From contig CAJQUW010008020.1 of assembly GCA_907163375.1 (NCBI GenBank), positions 124,001-188,000 of the forward strand: a stretch of DNA of 64,000 nt. The letters run 5' to 3'. Source of the stretch: Prostheceraeus crozeri. Lineage: Eukaryota; Platyhelminthes; Polycladida; Euryleptidae. The notes under the pieces are model-generated. The model saw nothing but the letters and a program-made list of their open reading frames with translations. It had not been told where the DNA came from and did no database searches. The translations under genes were made by a program, and so were the position numbers. This document shows, piece after piece, positions 49,254 to 58,528 of the stretch. How positions within the stretch are numbered: position 1 is the stretch's first letter; the number at the start of each line of letters is the position of its first letter.

Positions 49254-50273
49254 ATGGATTCCAGGAGAGGACAGGCGTTAACTAGAGGTGAACATCATGC
49301 ACAAGTACTATTTGATAAAATGGATAATTTGGAAAAGAAATTCAATGGGTTAAGAAATGCTGTAGAGATGATTTACAAGCTTTTAAGCGCTTTTCAGTCA
49401 GAGTCTAAAATAGAATTTGCAACAATCAAAAGTGAAACAACAAGAGCAAAAAATATGAAGGACGAAATCAAAATGGAATTGACGGGAATGAATGATAAAC
49501 TAACGAAGGTATCAAACAAGCAGATCGACTGGAACAAAAAAGTATCGGCAAGAAAATTCGCCTTTTATGAAGCGCACCGCAATGAAGCGATTGCAAGAAT
49601 ATACGAGAATGCCTTGCAAAATGAGATGCCCAGAATTCCAAAGAAGCTATTCAAAAATCCGATAGCACAAAATCACAATCAAGTTAACCAGTTAAGGAAA
49701 GAACAGTGTCTAAAGCAAGTTGAACACGAAATCAAAAGGCTAAGATTAATAGCGGAAATTAAGAAAGGAATCATAAAGGAAATTGATAATGAAATGGCCG
49801 AATATTTTTATACCAAATATAATTTTGAAGAAGCAGAACTCCAGAAGAAACAATGGGAGGAAATGGTGCTTAATGAGGAAAAGAGAACCTGCTTTATCTG
49901 GGAGAGTAAACAAGGTTTCTTTAAGTCGGACAAACATCTGATAATGATTAACAGCGAAAGAAAACATATATCAAAAGACTCACATAGCAGTTTTCAGAAT
50001 TCCAGAAGAACTACATGTAACCTCAACAATTATCAAAACAAGCAACGTATTAATTGTGCGCCTATCAGAAACTCCAATTTGAATAATGAAAGGGTCAGTG
50101 TACATAACAATTGGAGAAAAGGAGGCCCTAATAATATTCATTCATACCATAATAGGCCTACATGTACCTGCAAATATACATGCACATTGGAACAAAAGCC
50201 TTTCACTTTCTACAGGCATAATAGACATAAAAGAGATATTCATTTTGTGAACAGTAACAATTTCTATGAGTGA
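49254..50273 (+). CDS. Array gene unit 1: 339-aa coiled-coil protein, unknown
   Basis: The ATG at 49254 (MDSRRGQALTRGEHHAQVLF) is the first good start; the open frame upstream lacks one. Residues 20-250 are highly charged and helical (MDNLEKKFNGLRNAVEMIYK, HEIKRLRLIAEIKKGIIKEI, EAELQKKQWEEMVLNEEKRT), consistent with a long coiled coil. The block FIWESKQGFFKSDKHL follows, and then a basic, Asn/His/Arg-rich tail with a CTCKYTCTL cluster. I do not recognise the family. The arrangement is reminiscent of accessory proteins of PLE-type retroelements, but no RT accompanies it. An AATAAA (about 49109 and equivalents) follows the stop. Confidence 0.65.
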   Translation: MDSRRGQALTRGEHHAQVLFDKMDNLEKKFNGLRNAVEMIYKLLSAFQSESKIEFATIKSETTRAKNMKDEIKMELTGMNDKLTKVSNKQIDWNKKVSARKFAFYEAHRNEAIARIYENALQNEMPRIPKKLFKNPIAQNHNQVNQLRKEQCLKQVEHEIKRLRLIAEIKKGIIKEIDNEMAEYFYTKYNFEEAELQKKQWEEMVLNEEKRTCFIWESKQGFFKSDKHLIMINSERKHISKDSHSSFQNSRRTTCNLNNYQNKQRINCAPIRNSNLNNERVSVHNNWRKGGPNNIHSYHNRPTCTCKYTCTLEQKPFTFYRHNRHKRDIHFVNSNNFYE

Positions 50274-50504
50274 TGTTTTCCATGAGTCTACTAACATTCA
50301 AAATCTAATTTGTATCTCTGTGAACATGAAATCTAGAACTTGTGCTATAATTTGAAAAATAAATCATATATCCTTTGAAAAGTCCCAAGAAGGGACGTAA
50401 CCGGTTAGGATACACCTCAGTTAAGTTTGTTTTTCTTTTGGGCTTATTATTTGCTTATTATTGACCATTTTTGGATTCCTTCTTTATATTATTTTTCAAC
50501 AAAA

Positions 50505-51524
50505 ATGGATTCCAGGAGAGGACAGGCGTTAACTAGAGGTGAACATCATGCACAAGTACTATTTGATAAAATGGATAATTTGGAAAAGAAATTCAATGGG
50601 TTACGAAAGGCTGTAGAGATGATTTACAAGCTTTTAAGCGCTTTTCAGTCAGAGTCTAAAATAGAATTTGCAACAATCAAAAGTGAAACAACAAGAGCAA
50701 AAAATATGAAGGACGAAATCAAAATGGAATTGACGGGAATGAATGATAAACTAACGAAGGTATCAAACAAGCAGATCGACTGGAACAAAAAAGTATCGGC
50801 AAGAAAATTCGCCTTTTATGAAGCGCACCGCAATGAAGCGATTGCAAGAATATACGAGAATGCCTTGCAAAATGAGATGCCCAGAATTCCAAAGAAGCTA
50901 TTCAAAAATCCGATAGCACAAAATCACAATCAAGTTAACCATTTAAGGAAAGAACAGTGTCTAAAGCAAGTTGAACACGAAATCAAAAGGCTAAGATTAA
51001 TAGCGGAAATTAAGAAAGGAATCATAAAGGAAATTGATAATGAAATGGCCGAATATTTTTATACCAAATATAATTTTGAAGAAGCAGAACTCCAGAAGAA
51101 ACAATGGGAGGAAATGGTGCTTAATGAGGAAAAGAGAACCTGCTTTATCTGGGAGAGTAAACAAGGTTTCTTTAAGTCGGGCAAACATCTGATAATGATT
51201 AACAGCGAAAGAAAACATATATCTAAAGACTCACATAGCAGTTTTCAGAATTCCAGAAGAACTACATGTAAACTCAACAATTATCAAAACAAACAACGTA
51301 TTAATTGTGCGCCTATCAGAAACTCCAATTTGAATAATGAAAGGGTCAGTGTACATAACAATTGGAGAAAAGGAGGCCCTAATAATATTCATTCATACCA
51401 TAATAGGCCTACATGTACCTGCAAATGTACATGCACATTGGAACAAAAGCCTTTCACTTTCTACAGGCATAATAGACATAAAAGAGATATTCATTTTGTG
51501 AACAGTAACAATTTCTATGAGTGA
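50505..51524 (+). CDS. Array gene unit 2: 339-aa coiled-coil protein
   Basis: Same protein as unit 1 with a few substitutions: RKAVEMI instead of RNAVEMI, VNHLRK instead of VNQLRK, FFKSGKHL instead of FFKSDKHL, TTCKLNN instead of TTCNLNN and TCKCTCTL at the Cys cluster. All are non-disruptive, and the full frame is kept. Confidence 0.65.
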   Translation: MDSRRGQALTRGEHHAQVLFDKMDNLEKKFNGLRKAVEMIYKLLSAFQSESKIEFATIKSETTRAKNMKDEIKMELTGMNDKLTKVSNKQIDWNKKVSARKFAFYEAHRNEAIARIYENALQNEMPRIPKKLFKNPIAQNHNQVNHLRKEQCLKQVEHEIKRLRLIAEIKKGIIKEIDNEMAEYFYTKYNFEEAELQKKQWEEMVLNEEKRTCFIWESKQGFFKSGKHLIMINSERKHISKDSHSSFQNSRRTTCKLNNYQNKQRINCAPIRNSNLNNERVSVHNNWRKGGPNNIHSYHNRPTCTCKCTCTLEQKPFTFYRHNRHKRDIHFVNSNNFYE

Positions 51525-51755
51525 TGTTTTCCATGAGTCTACTAACATTCAAAATCTAATTTGTATCTCTGTGAACATGAAATCTAGAACTTGTGCTATA
51601 ATTTGAAAAATAAATCATATATCCTTTGAAAAGTCCCACGAAGGGACGTAACCGGTTAGGATACACCTCAGTTAAGTTTGTTTTTCTTTTGGGCTTATTA
51701 TTTGCTTATTATTGACCATTTTTGGATTCCTTCTTTATATTATTTTTCAACAAAA

Positions 51756-52775
51756 ATGGATTCCAGGAGAGGACAGGCGTTAACTAGAGGTGAACATCAT
51801 GCACAAGTACTATTTGATAAAATGGATAATTTGGAAAAGAAATTCAATGGGTTACGAAAGGCTGTAGAGATGATTTACAAGCTTTTAAGCGCTTTTCAGT
51901 CAGAGTCTAAAATAGAATTTGCAACAATCAAAAGTGAAACAACAAGAGCAAAAAATATGAAGGACGAAATCAAAATGGAATTGACGGGAATGAATGATAA
52001 ACTAACGAAGGTATCAAACAAGCAGATCGACTGGAACAAAAAAGTATCGGCAAGAAAATTCGCCTTTTATGAAGCGCACCGCAATGAAGCGATTGCAAGA
52101 ATATACGAGAATGCCTTGCAAAATGAGATGCCCAGAATTCCAAAGAAGCTATTCAAAAATCCGATAGCACAAAATCACAATCAAGTTAACCAGTTAAGGA
52201 AAGAACAGTGTCTAAAGCAAGTTGAACACGAAATCAAAAGGCTAAGATTAATAGCGGAAATTAAGAAAGGAATCATAAAGGAAATTGATAATGAAATGGC
52301 CGAATATTTTTATACCAAATATAATTTTGAAGAAGCAGAACTCCAGAAGAAACAATGGGAGGAAATGGTGCTTAATGAGGAAAAGAGAACCTGCTTTATC
52401 TGGGAGAGTAAACAAGGTTTCTTTAAGTCGGACAAACATCTGATAATGATTAACAGCGAAAGAAAACATATATCTAAAGACTCACATAGCAGTTTTCAGA
52501 ATTCCAGAAGAACTACATGTAAACTCAACAATTATCAAAACAAACAACGTATTAATTGTGCGCCTATCAGAAACTCCAATTTGAATAATGAAAGGGTCAG
52601 TGTACATAACAATTGGAGAAAAGGAGGCCCTAATAATATTCATTCATACCATAATAGGCCTACATGTACCTGCAAATGTAAATGCACATTGGAACAAAAG
52701 CCTTTCACTTTCTACAGGCATAATAGACATAAAAGAGATATTCATTTTGTGAACAGTAACAATTTCTATGAGTGA
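51756..52775 (+). CDS. Array gene unit 3: 339-aa coiled-coil protein
   Basis: Shares RKAVEMI and TTCKLNN with unit 2 but retains VNQLRK and FFKSDKHL, and has TCKCKCTL at the Cys cluster. The frame is intact. Units 2 and 3 therefore derive from one duplication. Confidence 0.65.
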   Translation: MDSRRGQALTRGEHHAQVLFDKMDNLEKKFNGLRKAVEMIYKLLSAFQSESKIEFATIKSETTRAKNMKDEIKMELTGMNDKLTKVSNKQIDWNKKVSARKFAFYEAHRNEAIARIYENALQNEMPRIPKKLFKNPIAQNHNQVNQLRKEQCLKQVEHEIKRLRLIAEIKKGIIKEIDNEMAEYFYTKYNFEEAELQKKQWEEMVLNEEKRTCFIWESKQGFFKSDKHLIMINSERKHISKDSHSSFQNSRRTTCKLNNYQNKQRINCAPIRNSNLNNERVSVHNNWRKGGPNNIHSYHNRPTCTCKCKCTLEQKPFTFYRHNRHKRDIHFVNSNNFYE

Positions 52776-53006
52776 TGTTTTCCATGAGTCTACTAACATT
52801 CAAAATCTAATTTGTATCTCTGTGAACATGAAATCTAGAACTTGTGCTATAATTTGAAAAATAAATCATATATCCTTTGAAAAGTCCCACGAAGGGACGT
52901 AACCGGTTAGGATACACCTCAGTTAAGTTTGTTTTTCTTTTGGGCTTATTATTTGCTTATTATTGACCATTTTTGGATTCCTTCTTTATATTATTTTTCA
53001 ACAAAA

Positions 53007-54026
53007 ATGGATTCCAGGAGAGGACAGGCGTTAACTAGAGGTGAACATCATGCACAAGTACTATTTGATAAAATGGATAATTTGGAAAAGAAATTCAATG
53101 GGTTAAGAAATGCTGTAGAGATGATTTACAAGCTTTTAAGCGCTTTTCAGTCAGAGTCTAAAATAGAATTTGCGACAATCAAAAGTGAAACAACAAGAGC
53201 AAAAAATATGAAGGACGAAATCAAAATGGAATTGACGGGAATGAATGATAAACTAACGAAGGTATCAAACAAGCAGATCGACTGGAACAAAAAAGTATCG
53301 GCAAGAAAATTCGCCTTTTATGAAGCGCACCGCAATGAAGCGATTGCAAGAATATACGAGAATGCCTTGCAAAATGAGATGCCCAGAATTCCAAAGAAGC
53401 TATTCAAAAATCCGATAGCACAAAATCACAATCAAGTTAACCAGTTAAGGAAAGAACAGTGTCTAAAGCAAGTTGAACACGAAATCAAAAGGCTAAGATT
53501 AATAGCGGAAATTAAGAAAGGAATCATAAAGGAAATTGATAATGAAATGGCCGAATATTTTTATACCAAATATAATTTTGAAGAAGCAGAACTCCAGAAG
53601 AAACAATGGGAGGAAATGGTGCTTAATGAGGAAAAGAGAACCTGCTTTATCTGGGAGAGTAAACAAGGTTTCTTTAAGTCGGACAAACATCTGATAATGA
53701 TTAACAGCGAAAGAAAACATATATCTAAAGACTCACATAGCAGTTTTCAGAATTCCAGAAGAACTACATGTAACCTCAACAATTATCAAAACAAGCAACG
53801 TATTAATTGTGCGCCTATCAGAAACTCCAATTTGAATAATGAAAGGGTCAGTGTACATAACAATTGGAGAAAAGGAGGCCCTAATAATATTCATTCATAC
53901 CATAATAGGCCTACATGTACCTGCAAATATACATGCACATTGGAACAAAAGCCTTTCACTTTCTACAGGCATAATAGACATAAAAGAGATATTCATTTTG
54001 TGAACAGTAACAATTTCTATGAGTGA
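53007..54026 (+). CDS. Array gene unit 4: 339-aa coiled-coil protein
   Basis: Protein sequence identical to unit 1 as far as I can read. At DNA level it shares a silent GCAACA-to-GCGACA change with unit 5. Confidence 0.65.
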   Translation: MDSRRGQALTRGEHHAQVLFDKMDNLEKKFNGLRNAVEMIYKLLSAFQSESKIEFATIKSETTRAKNMKDEIKMELTGMNDKLTKVSNKQIDWNKKVSARKFAFYEAHRNEAIARIYENALQNEMPRIPKKLFKNPIAQNHNQVNQLRKEQCLKQVEHEIKRLRLIAEIKKGIIKEIDNEMAEYFYTKYNFEEAELQKKQWEEMVLNEEKRTCFIWESKQGFFKSDKHLIMINSERKHISKDSHSSFQNSRRTTCNLNNYQNKQRINCAPIRNSNLNNERVSVHNNWRKGGPNNIHSYHNRPTCTCKYTCTLEQKPFTFYRHNRHKRDIHFVNSNNFYE

Positions 54027-54257
54027 TGTTTTCCATGAGTCTACTAACATTCAAAATCTAATTTGTATCTCTGTGAACATGAAATCTAGAACTTGTGCTA
54101 TAATTTGAAAAATAAATCATATATCCTTTGAAAAGTCCCACGAAGGGACGTAACCGGTTAGGATACACCTCAGTTAAGTTTGTTTTTCTTTTGGGCTTAT
54201 TATTTGCTTATTATTGACCATTTTTGGATTCCTTCTTTATATTATTTTTCAACAAAA

Positions 54258-55276
54258 ATGGATTCCAGGAGAGGACAGGCGTTAACTAGAGGTGAACATC
54301 ATGCACAAGTACTATTTGATAAAATGGATAATTTGGAAAAGAAATTCAATGGGTTAAGAAATGCTGTAGAGATGATTTACAAGCTTTTAAGCGCTTTTCA
54401 GTCAGAGTCTAAAATAGAATTTGCGACAATCAAAAGTGAAACAACAAGAGCAAAAAATATGAAGGACGAAATCAAAATGGAATTGACGGGAATGAATGAT
54501 AAACTAACGAAGGTATCAAACAAGCAGATCGACTGGAACAAAAAAGTATCGGCAAGAAAATTCGCCTTTTATGAAGCGCACCGCAATGAAGCGATTGCAA
54601 GAATATACGAGAATGCCTTGCAAAATGAGATGCCCAGAATTCCAAAGAAGCTATTCAAAAATCCGATAGCACAAAATCACAATCAAGTTAACCAGTTAAG
54701 GAAAGAACAGTGTCTAAAGCAAGTTGAACACGAAATCAAAAGGCTAAGATTAATAGCGGAAATTAAGAAAGGAATCATAAAGGAAATTGATAATGAAATG
54801 GCCGAATATTTTTATACCAAATATAATTTTGAAGAAGCAGAACTCCAGAAGAAACAATGGGAGGAAATGGTGCTTAATGAGGAAAAGAGAACCTGCTTTA
54901 TCTGGAGAGTAAACAAGGTTTCTTTAAGTCGGACAAACATCTGATAATGATTAACAGCGAAAGAAAACATATATCTAAAGACTCACATAGCAGTTTTCAG
55001 AATTCCAGAAGAACTACATGTAACCTCAACAATTATCAAAACAAGCAACGTATTAATTGTGCGCCTATCAGAAACTCCAATTTGAATAATGAAAGGGTCA
55101 GTGTACATAACAATTGGAGAAAAGGAGGCCCTAATAATATTCATTCATACCATAATAGGCCTACATGTACCTGCAAATATACATGCACATTGGAACAAAA
55201 GCCTTTCACTTTCTACAGGCATAATAGACATAAAAGAGATATTCATTTTGTGAACAGTAATAATTTCTATGAGTGA
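54258..55276 (+). pseudogene. Array gene unit 5, frame-shifted
   Basis: Identical to unit 4 up to TCFIW. There one G is missing from the CTGGGAGAG run (near 54904), which shifts the frame and ends it at 54944. The rest of the gene continues in another frame to 55276. Confidence 0.85.
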
Positions 55277-55563
55277 TGTTTTCCATGAGTCTACTAACAT
55301 TCAAAATCTAATTTGTATCTCTGTGAACATGAAATCTAGAACTTGTGCTATAATTTGAAAAATAAATCATATATCCTTTGAAAAGTCCCAAGAAGGGACG
55401 TAACCGGTTAGGATACACCTCAGTTAAGTTTGTTTTTCTTTTGGGCTTATTATTTGCTTATATGTATATATATATTCGATGAAAATAAGTAAATGGTAGA
55501 GTAGATGGGTATAAATCAATAAAGTAAACCAATAGGTCAATGAGAAATAAATTTAATAATTTA

Positions 55564-55608
55564 TTGTCTAGCGCTTTCGATGGAGTACTTGTCCATCTCA
55601 TCAGACAA
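55564..55608 (-). ncRNA. Hammerhead ribozyme-like motif at the 3' end of the older PLE
   Basis: On the minus strand: stem I TTGT, the exact core CTGATGA, stem II GATGGA paired with TCCATC around CAAGTAC, the exact GAAA, a short GCGC stem III, then TAG and ACAA closing stem I. Core boxes and a six-base-pair stem II are perfect. One extra base at the cleavage-site side makes stem I pairing offset by one, so it may be weakened. Hammerheads at this position are known from PLE terminal repeats. Confidence 0.7.
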
Positions 55609-55643
55609 ATTATGCTAAATGATAACAAAACAAAAATATCACA

Positions 55644-56260
55644 CTATCTACTAGCGTTAAGGGATGGCTTAAATTTCAAAATGAATTTTCGTTCATGCAT
55701 TTCCCTCTGCGCTTTACATGCACTATAATGTAGTTGATCCAATGGGAGCACCATGAATTTAGGGTCAGCAATATCTTTGGCACACCTAGATATGTGTTTG
55801 CCAACATTTAGTGGAGCACTCATGAGATGATTTACGTGCTGTCTATGAACAGTCATCCGGTTCTTTAGCTGATCGCCAGACTGCCCAATATAGAAATCCG
55901 AACAGCCATTGCACCTGAGCATATAAATGATATTTGATGAATGGCAGCTCATATTAGCTCTTATTGAGTATTTCTCACCATTTATTGTAAATTCTTTTCC
56001 AGTTAGTAGATGGAGGCAGCATGTACATCGCTTGTCGTCACATTTTTTCACACCTTTCATATTTTGCTTTTTGTTTTGAAGCAGTGACAGTAATGATTTT
56101 GGTTGCTTATATGATAATTTCCGTTTATAATCTTTAAACGTGTTGTTGAGTTTTAAACTTTCTGTGGCAGGTTGTATTATTTCACTAAATATCTTCGGGT
56201 TGTTGGGATTATATTCTGTTACAAACGGCAACAATGACCTTTTATTTTCATCTGTTTTAT
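55644..56260 (-). pseudogene. PLE C-terminal part with GIY-YIG endonuclease
   Basis: Continuation of the older PLE protein: RSLLPFVTEYNPNNPKIFSE, a CCxx-type cluster (KKCDDKRCTCCLHLLTG), then ANMSCHSSNIIYMLRCNGCS and DFYIGQSGDQLKNRMTVHRQ. The last two blocks form a GIY-YIG nuclease core (IIYMLRC...DFYIGQS..L..R...H). Conserved HISRCAKD and a KFILKFKPSLN tail follow. The N-terminal RT lies on the other side of the inserted palindrome or is missing. Confidence 0.92.
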
Positions 56261-56334
56261 ACTCATTCAGCGTGGTCATTGTAAATTATAACGAATCCTG
56301 GACAGTACCACCGCAAAAATCAAAACTATAACAG

Positions 56335-56381
56335 TACGCGAGGCGCCTTTCGACCGAATCGCTCGGACATCATCAGGCGTA
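56335..56381 (-). ncRNA. Hammerhead ribozyme motif, left PLE copy
   Basis: Mirror image of the motif at 60601-60647, on the minus strand at the outward 3' end of the left copy. Confidence 0.7.
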
Positions 56382-56440
56382 TGATTTATTCATGTCGTAA
56401 CATTCAATTTAGAAATGGGAATACATAATACATCAATGAG

Positions 56441-58399
56441 TCATTTGATCAATTCATTCCATGCTTGGCCGATGTCATGGCACCTGTTGTAGCCCCCTAA
56501 TCTGTGCGTCCAAATTGCCTCCTTCACTCGTCTCTTCCCTGTCTCTCTCTCTCTCGCTATCACCTCTGCCCTATCCCACTGCATCCGATGACCAAGCTCC
56601 CACACGTGTCTGGCCACCTCCGATGACTGCACTTCTGCCTCCCTCACTTTCTTCTTGTGTTCTTTCATTCTTTGTTCCATGCCGCGTTTTGTCTCCCCCA
56701 CATACTTAGCGTCGCAGATCCCACACTTTAAACAATAAACAACCTCCTTCGCGTCCTGCTCCACATCCTTCCTCAATAAACCCCCTAATTTTCTGCCGCT
56801 CCGATCCACTACCCGATATTCAAATCTCTTCATCACTTTCCTGACTCGCTCGCTTAAGCCTCTCACATAAGGAATGTAGCACTTCTTCTTTTTCTTCTCC
56901 TCCTCTAAGTCCCTTTCTCCGGCCTCCCTACCGACGCAGTTCCTGCTGCGAATACACCTTCTGACGAACCGTCTGTCATACCCGTTGAACCCAAACACCT
57001 TCTCAATATGATTTATTTCCTTCGTCAAACTCTCTCCGTCACTGCACACCTCCACTGCCCTTCTCACCATTCCTTTTATCACACCTGCCTTAACCCCATT
57101 GCTGTGCTCCGATCTTTCATGAATGTACACATCGGTGTGCGTAGCTTTCCTATACACAGATGTCCTCAGCTGGCCTTCCCTGTTCTCCACCAGTACATCC
57201 AAAAAAGGCAATTTTCCTCTTTCATCCACTTCGCTTGTGAATTTCACTTTTTGTGTTCTCCTATTCAAGGAGTTTACCAGCTCCGCCAAACTCTCTTCAT
57301 TCTTAATCACTCCCAAAGTGTCATCCACGTATCTCACGAAGTATCTCGGTATCTCAATTCCCGCCCTTCTGGCTTCCTCAAACCCTTCTTTCTCAAACCT
57401 GTCCATATACAAGTCTGCCACTATGGGGGATACTGCGCTTCCAATGCTTAGCCCTGTCGTCTGCCTGTAATGTCTCTTTCCCACCATGAAAATCGCCGAG
57501 TTCAAAGTTAATCGAAGAAGTTGCATGATGCTCTCCACCCTCCATCTGCTCCTTTCACCAAGCTTTATGTCCTCTTTCAAAATGTCCTCTACCACCTCTA
57601 ACGCCGAGTCCACAGGAACCGACGGATACATAGCCTTGATATCCAACGAAAAAATTCTGTCCTCAGGCGATATCTCCCAACCTATGATCACCTCACATAA
57701 CTCCTTCCTATTCCGTATCCTGCTGTCAATCCTATTTCCATAAGGTTTCAAAATGTCCGCTAATTTCCTTGCTAGTCCATGTAGTAGTCCTCCTCTCGAA
57801 TTCACTACCGGTCTCAAAGGCATGCCCTCCTTATGCACTTTCGGCATACCAAACATGGTAGGAATCTTGTAATTAGCCGGTATCCATCTCCACATTTCCT
57901 CCTTCGTGCACTCTCCTCTCTCCACCATAGTTCTAAAAACTTCAATCAACTCTCTCCTGACCGTTTTCCAAGGGTCCTTGGCCTTCAACTCCTCGTAATC
58001 TCCCTCCCTCAATACATCCTCGATCTTGCTCCGGTAGTCATCTTCATCCAGCAACACTGTGGTTCTCCCTTTATCCGCCTCTAGGATTCTGATATGCCCT
58101 TCCTTTACCTCTTCTCTCAACTCTTTCAGTCCTCTCCTCTCTCCCTTCGTCAAATTGTCTGTGATCCTCTTCCTTTTACTCCTCTTTATGCACCTTTTGA
58201 CCTCTACCCTGACCTCCTCTTTCCTTGCCTCATTAGACTCAGAGGCGATCGCAGACTCTATTCCCGAAATGATGTCATCCACCTTCACCGTCCTTTCCCG
58301 GATCGCAAACTGCTGCCCTAATTGCAATACTGCCAAATGTTCTTCATTCATTTCGAAAGAGCTGTGATTTTGTACCAATTTATCTCTCCACTCCTGCAA
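56441..58399 (-). CDS. PLE reverse transcriptase-GIY-YIG protein, left copy (5'-truncated)
   Basis: An open frame of 652 codons that begins without its own ATG at the palindrome centre, so this copy lacks the N-terminal part kept in the right copy. It contains the RT core: ILEADKGRTTVLLDEDDY, PTMFGMPKVHKEGMPLRPVV, motif A IFSLDIKAMYPSVPVD, motif B TGLSIGSAVSPIVADLYMD, catalytic RYFVRYVDDTLGVI and LPFLDVLV. The GIY-YIG nuclease is VVYCLKCGICDAKYVGETKR, then MKEHKKKV. No stop or frame break was seen. Protein sequence is the same as in the right copy over the shared part. Confidence 0.9.
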   Translation of the reverse strand: MQEWRDKLVQNHSSFEMNEEHLAVLQLGQQFAIRERTVKVDDIISGIESAIASESNEARKEEVRVEVKRCIKRSKRKRITDNLTKGERRGLKELREEVKEGHIRILEADKGRTTVLLDEDDYRSKIEDVLREGDYEELKAKDPWKTVRRELIEVFRTMVERGECTKEEMWRWIPANYKIPTMFGMPKVHKEGMPLRPVVNSRGGLLHGLARKLADILKPYGNRIDSRIRNRKELCEVIIGWEISPEDRIFSLDIKAMYPSVPVDSALEVVEDILKEDIKLGERSRWRVESIMQLLRLTLNSAIFMVGKRHYRQTTGLSIGSAVSPIVADLYMDRFEKEGFEEARRAGIEIPRYFVRYVDDTLGVIKNEESLAELVNSLNRRTQKVKFTSEVDERGKLPFLDVLVENREGQLRTSVYRKATHTDVYIHERSEHSNGVKAGVIKGMVRRAVEVCSDGESLTKEINHIEKVFGFNGYDRRFVRRCIRSRNCVGREAGERDLEEEKKKKKCYIPYVRGLSERVRKVMKRFEYRVVDRSGRKLGGLLRKDVEQDAKEVVYCLKCGICDAKYVGETKRGMEQRMKEHKKKVREAEVQSSEVARHVWELGHRMQWDRAEVIARERETGKRRVKEAIWTHRLGGYNRCHDIGQAWNELIK

Positions 58400-58528
58400 G
58401 CCTTCCTCGTCTCCCTTCTGTCACTGAAAGAACTTTGCACGAATGTGGACTTTGATCGGCTGTCTGTTCTAGTCCAACAAGAAAGTGAGCGTACGGGTTG
58501 TAGATTAAAGCTGTTGCACCAAGATAGA

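Larger units (their letters stand above)
48318..55464 (+). repeat. 1251-bp macrosatellite: five direct units plus an inverted partial unit
   Basis: Direct units begin at 49176, 50427, 51678, 52929 and 54180 (period 1251; the last is 1250) and are nearly identical. On the left the first unit is preceded by a partial direct piece (48957-49175), and before it an inverted piece of the same sequence (48318-48955) joined head-to-head. The array starts and stops in TA microsatellite, and its left and right limits fall at the same sequence (TTATTATTTGCTTA, then TATATA). Units 2 and 3 share private variants, as do 1, 4 and 5, which points to recent stepwise duplication. Each junction holds a conserved stem-loop region described separately. 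Confidence 0.95.

Noticed and set aside
58322-58528. N-terminal 69 codons of the long plus-strand frame
   Set aside because: Codons before about 58422 are antisense of the left palindrome arm; only the later part is PLE sequence.
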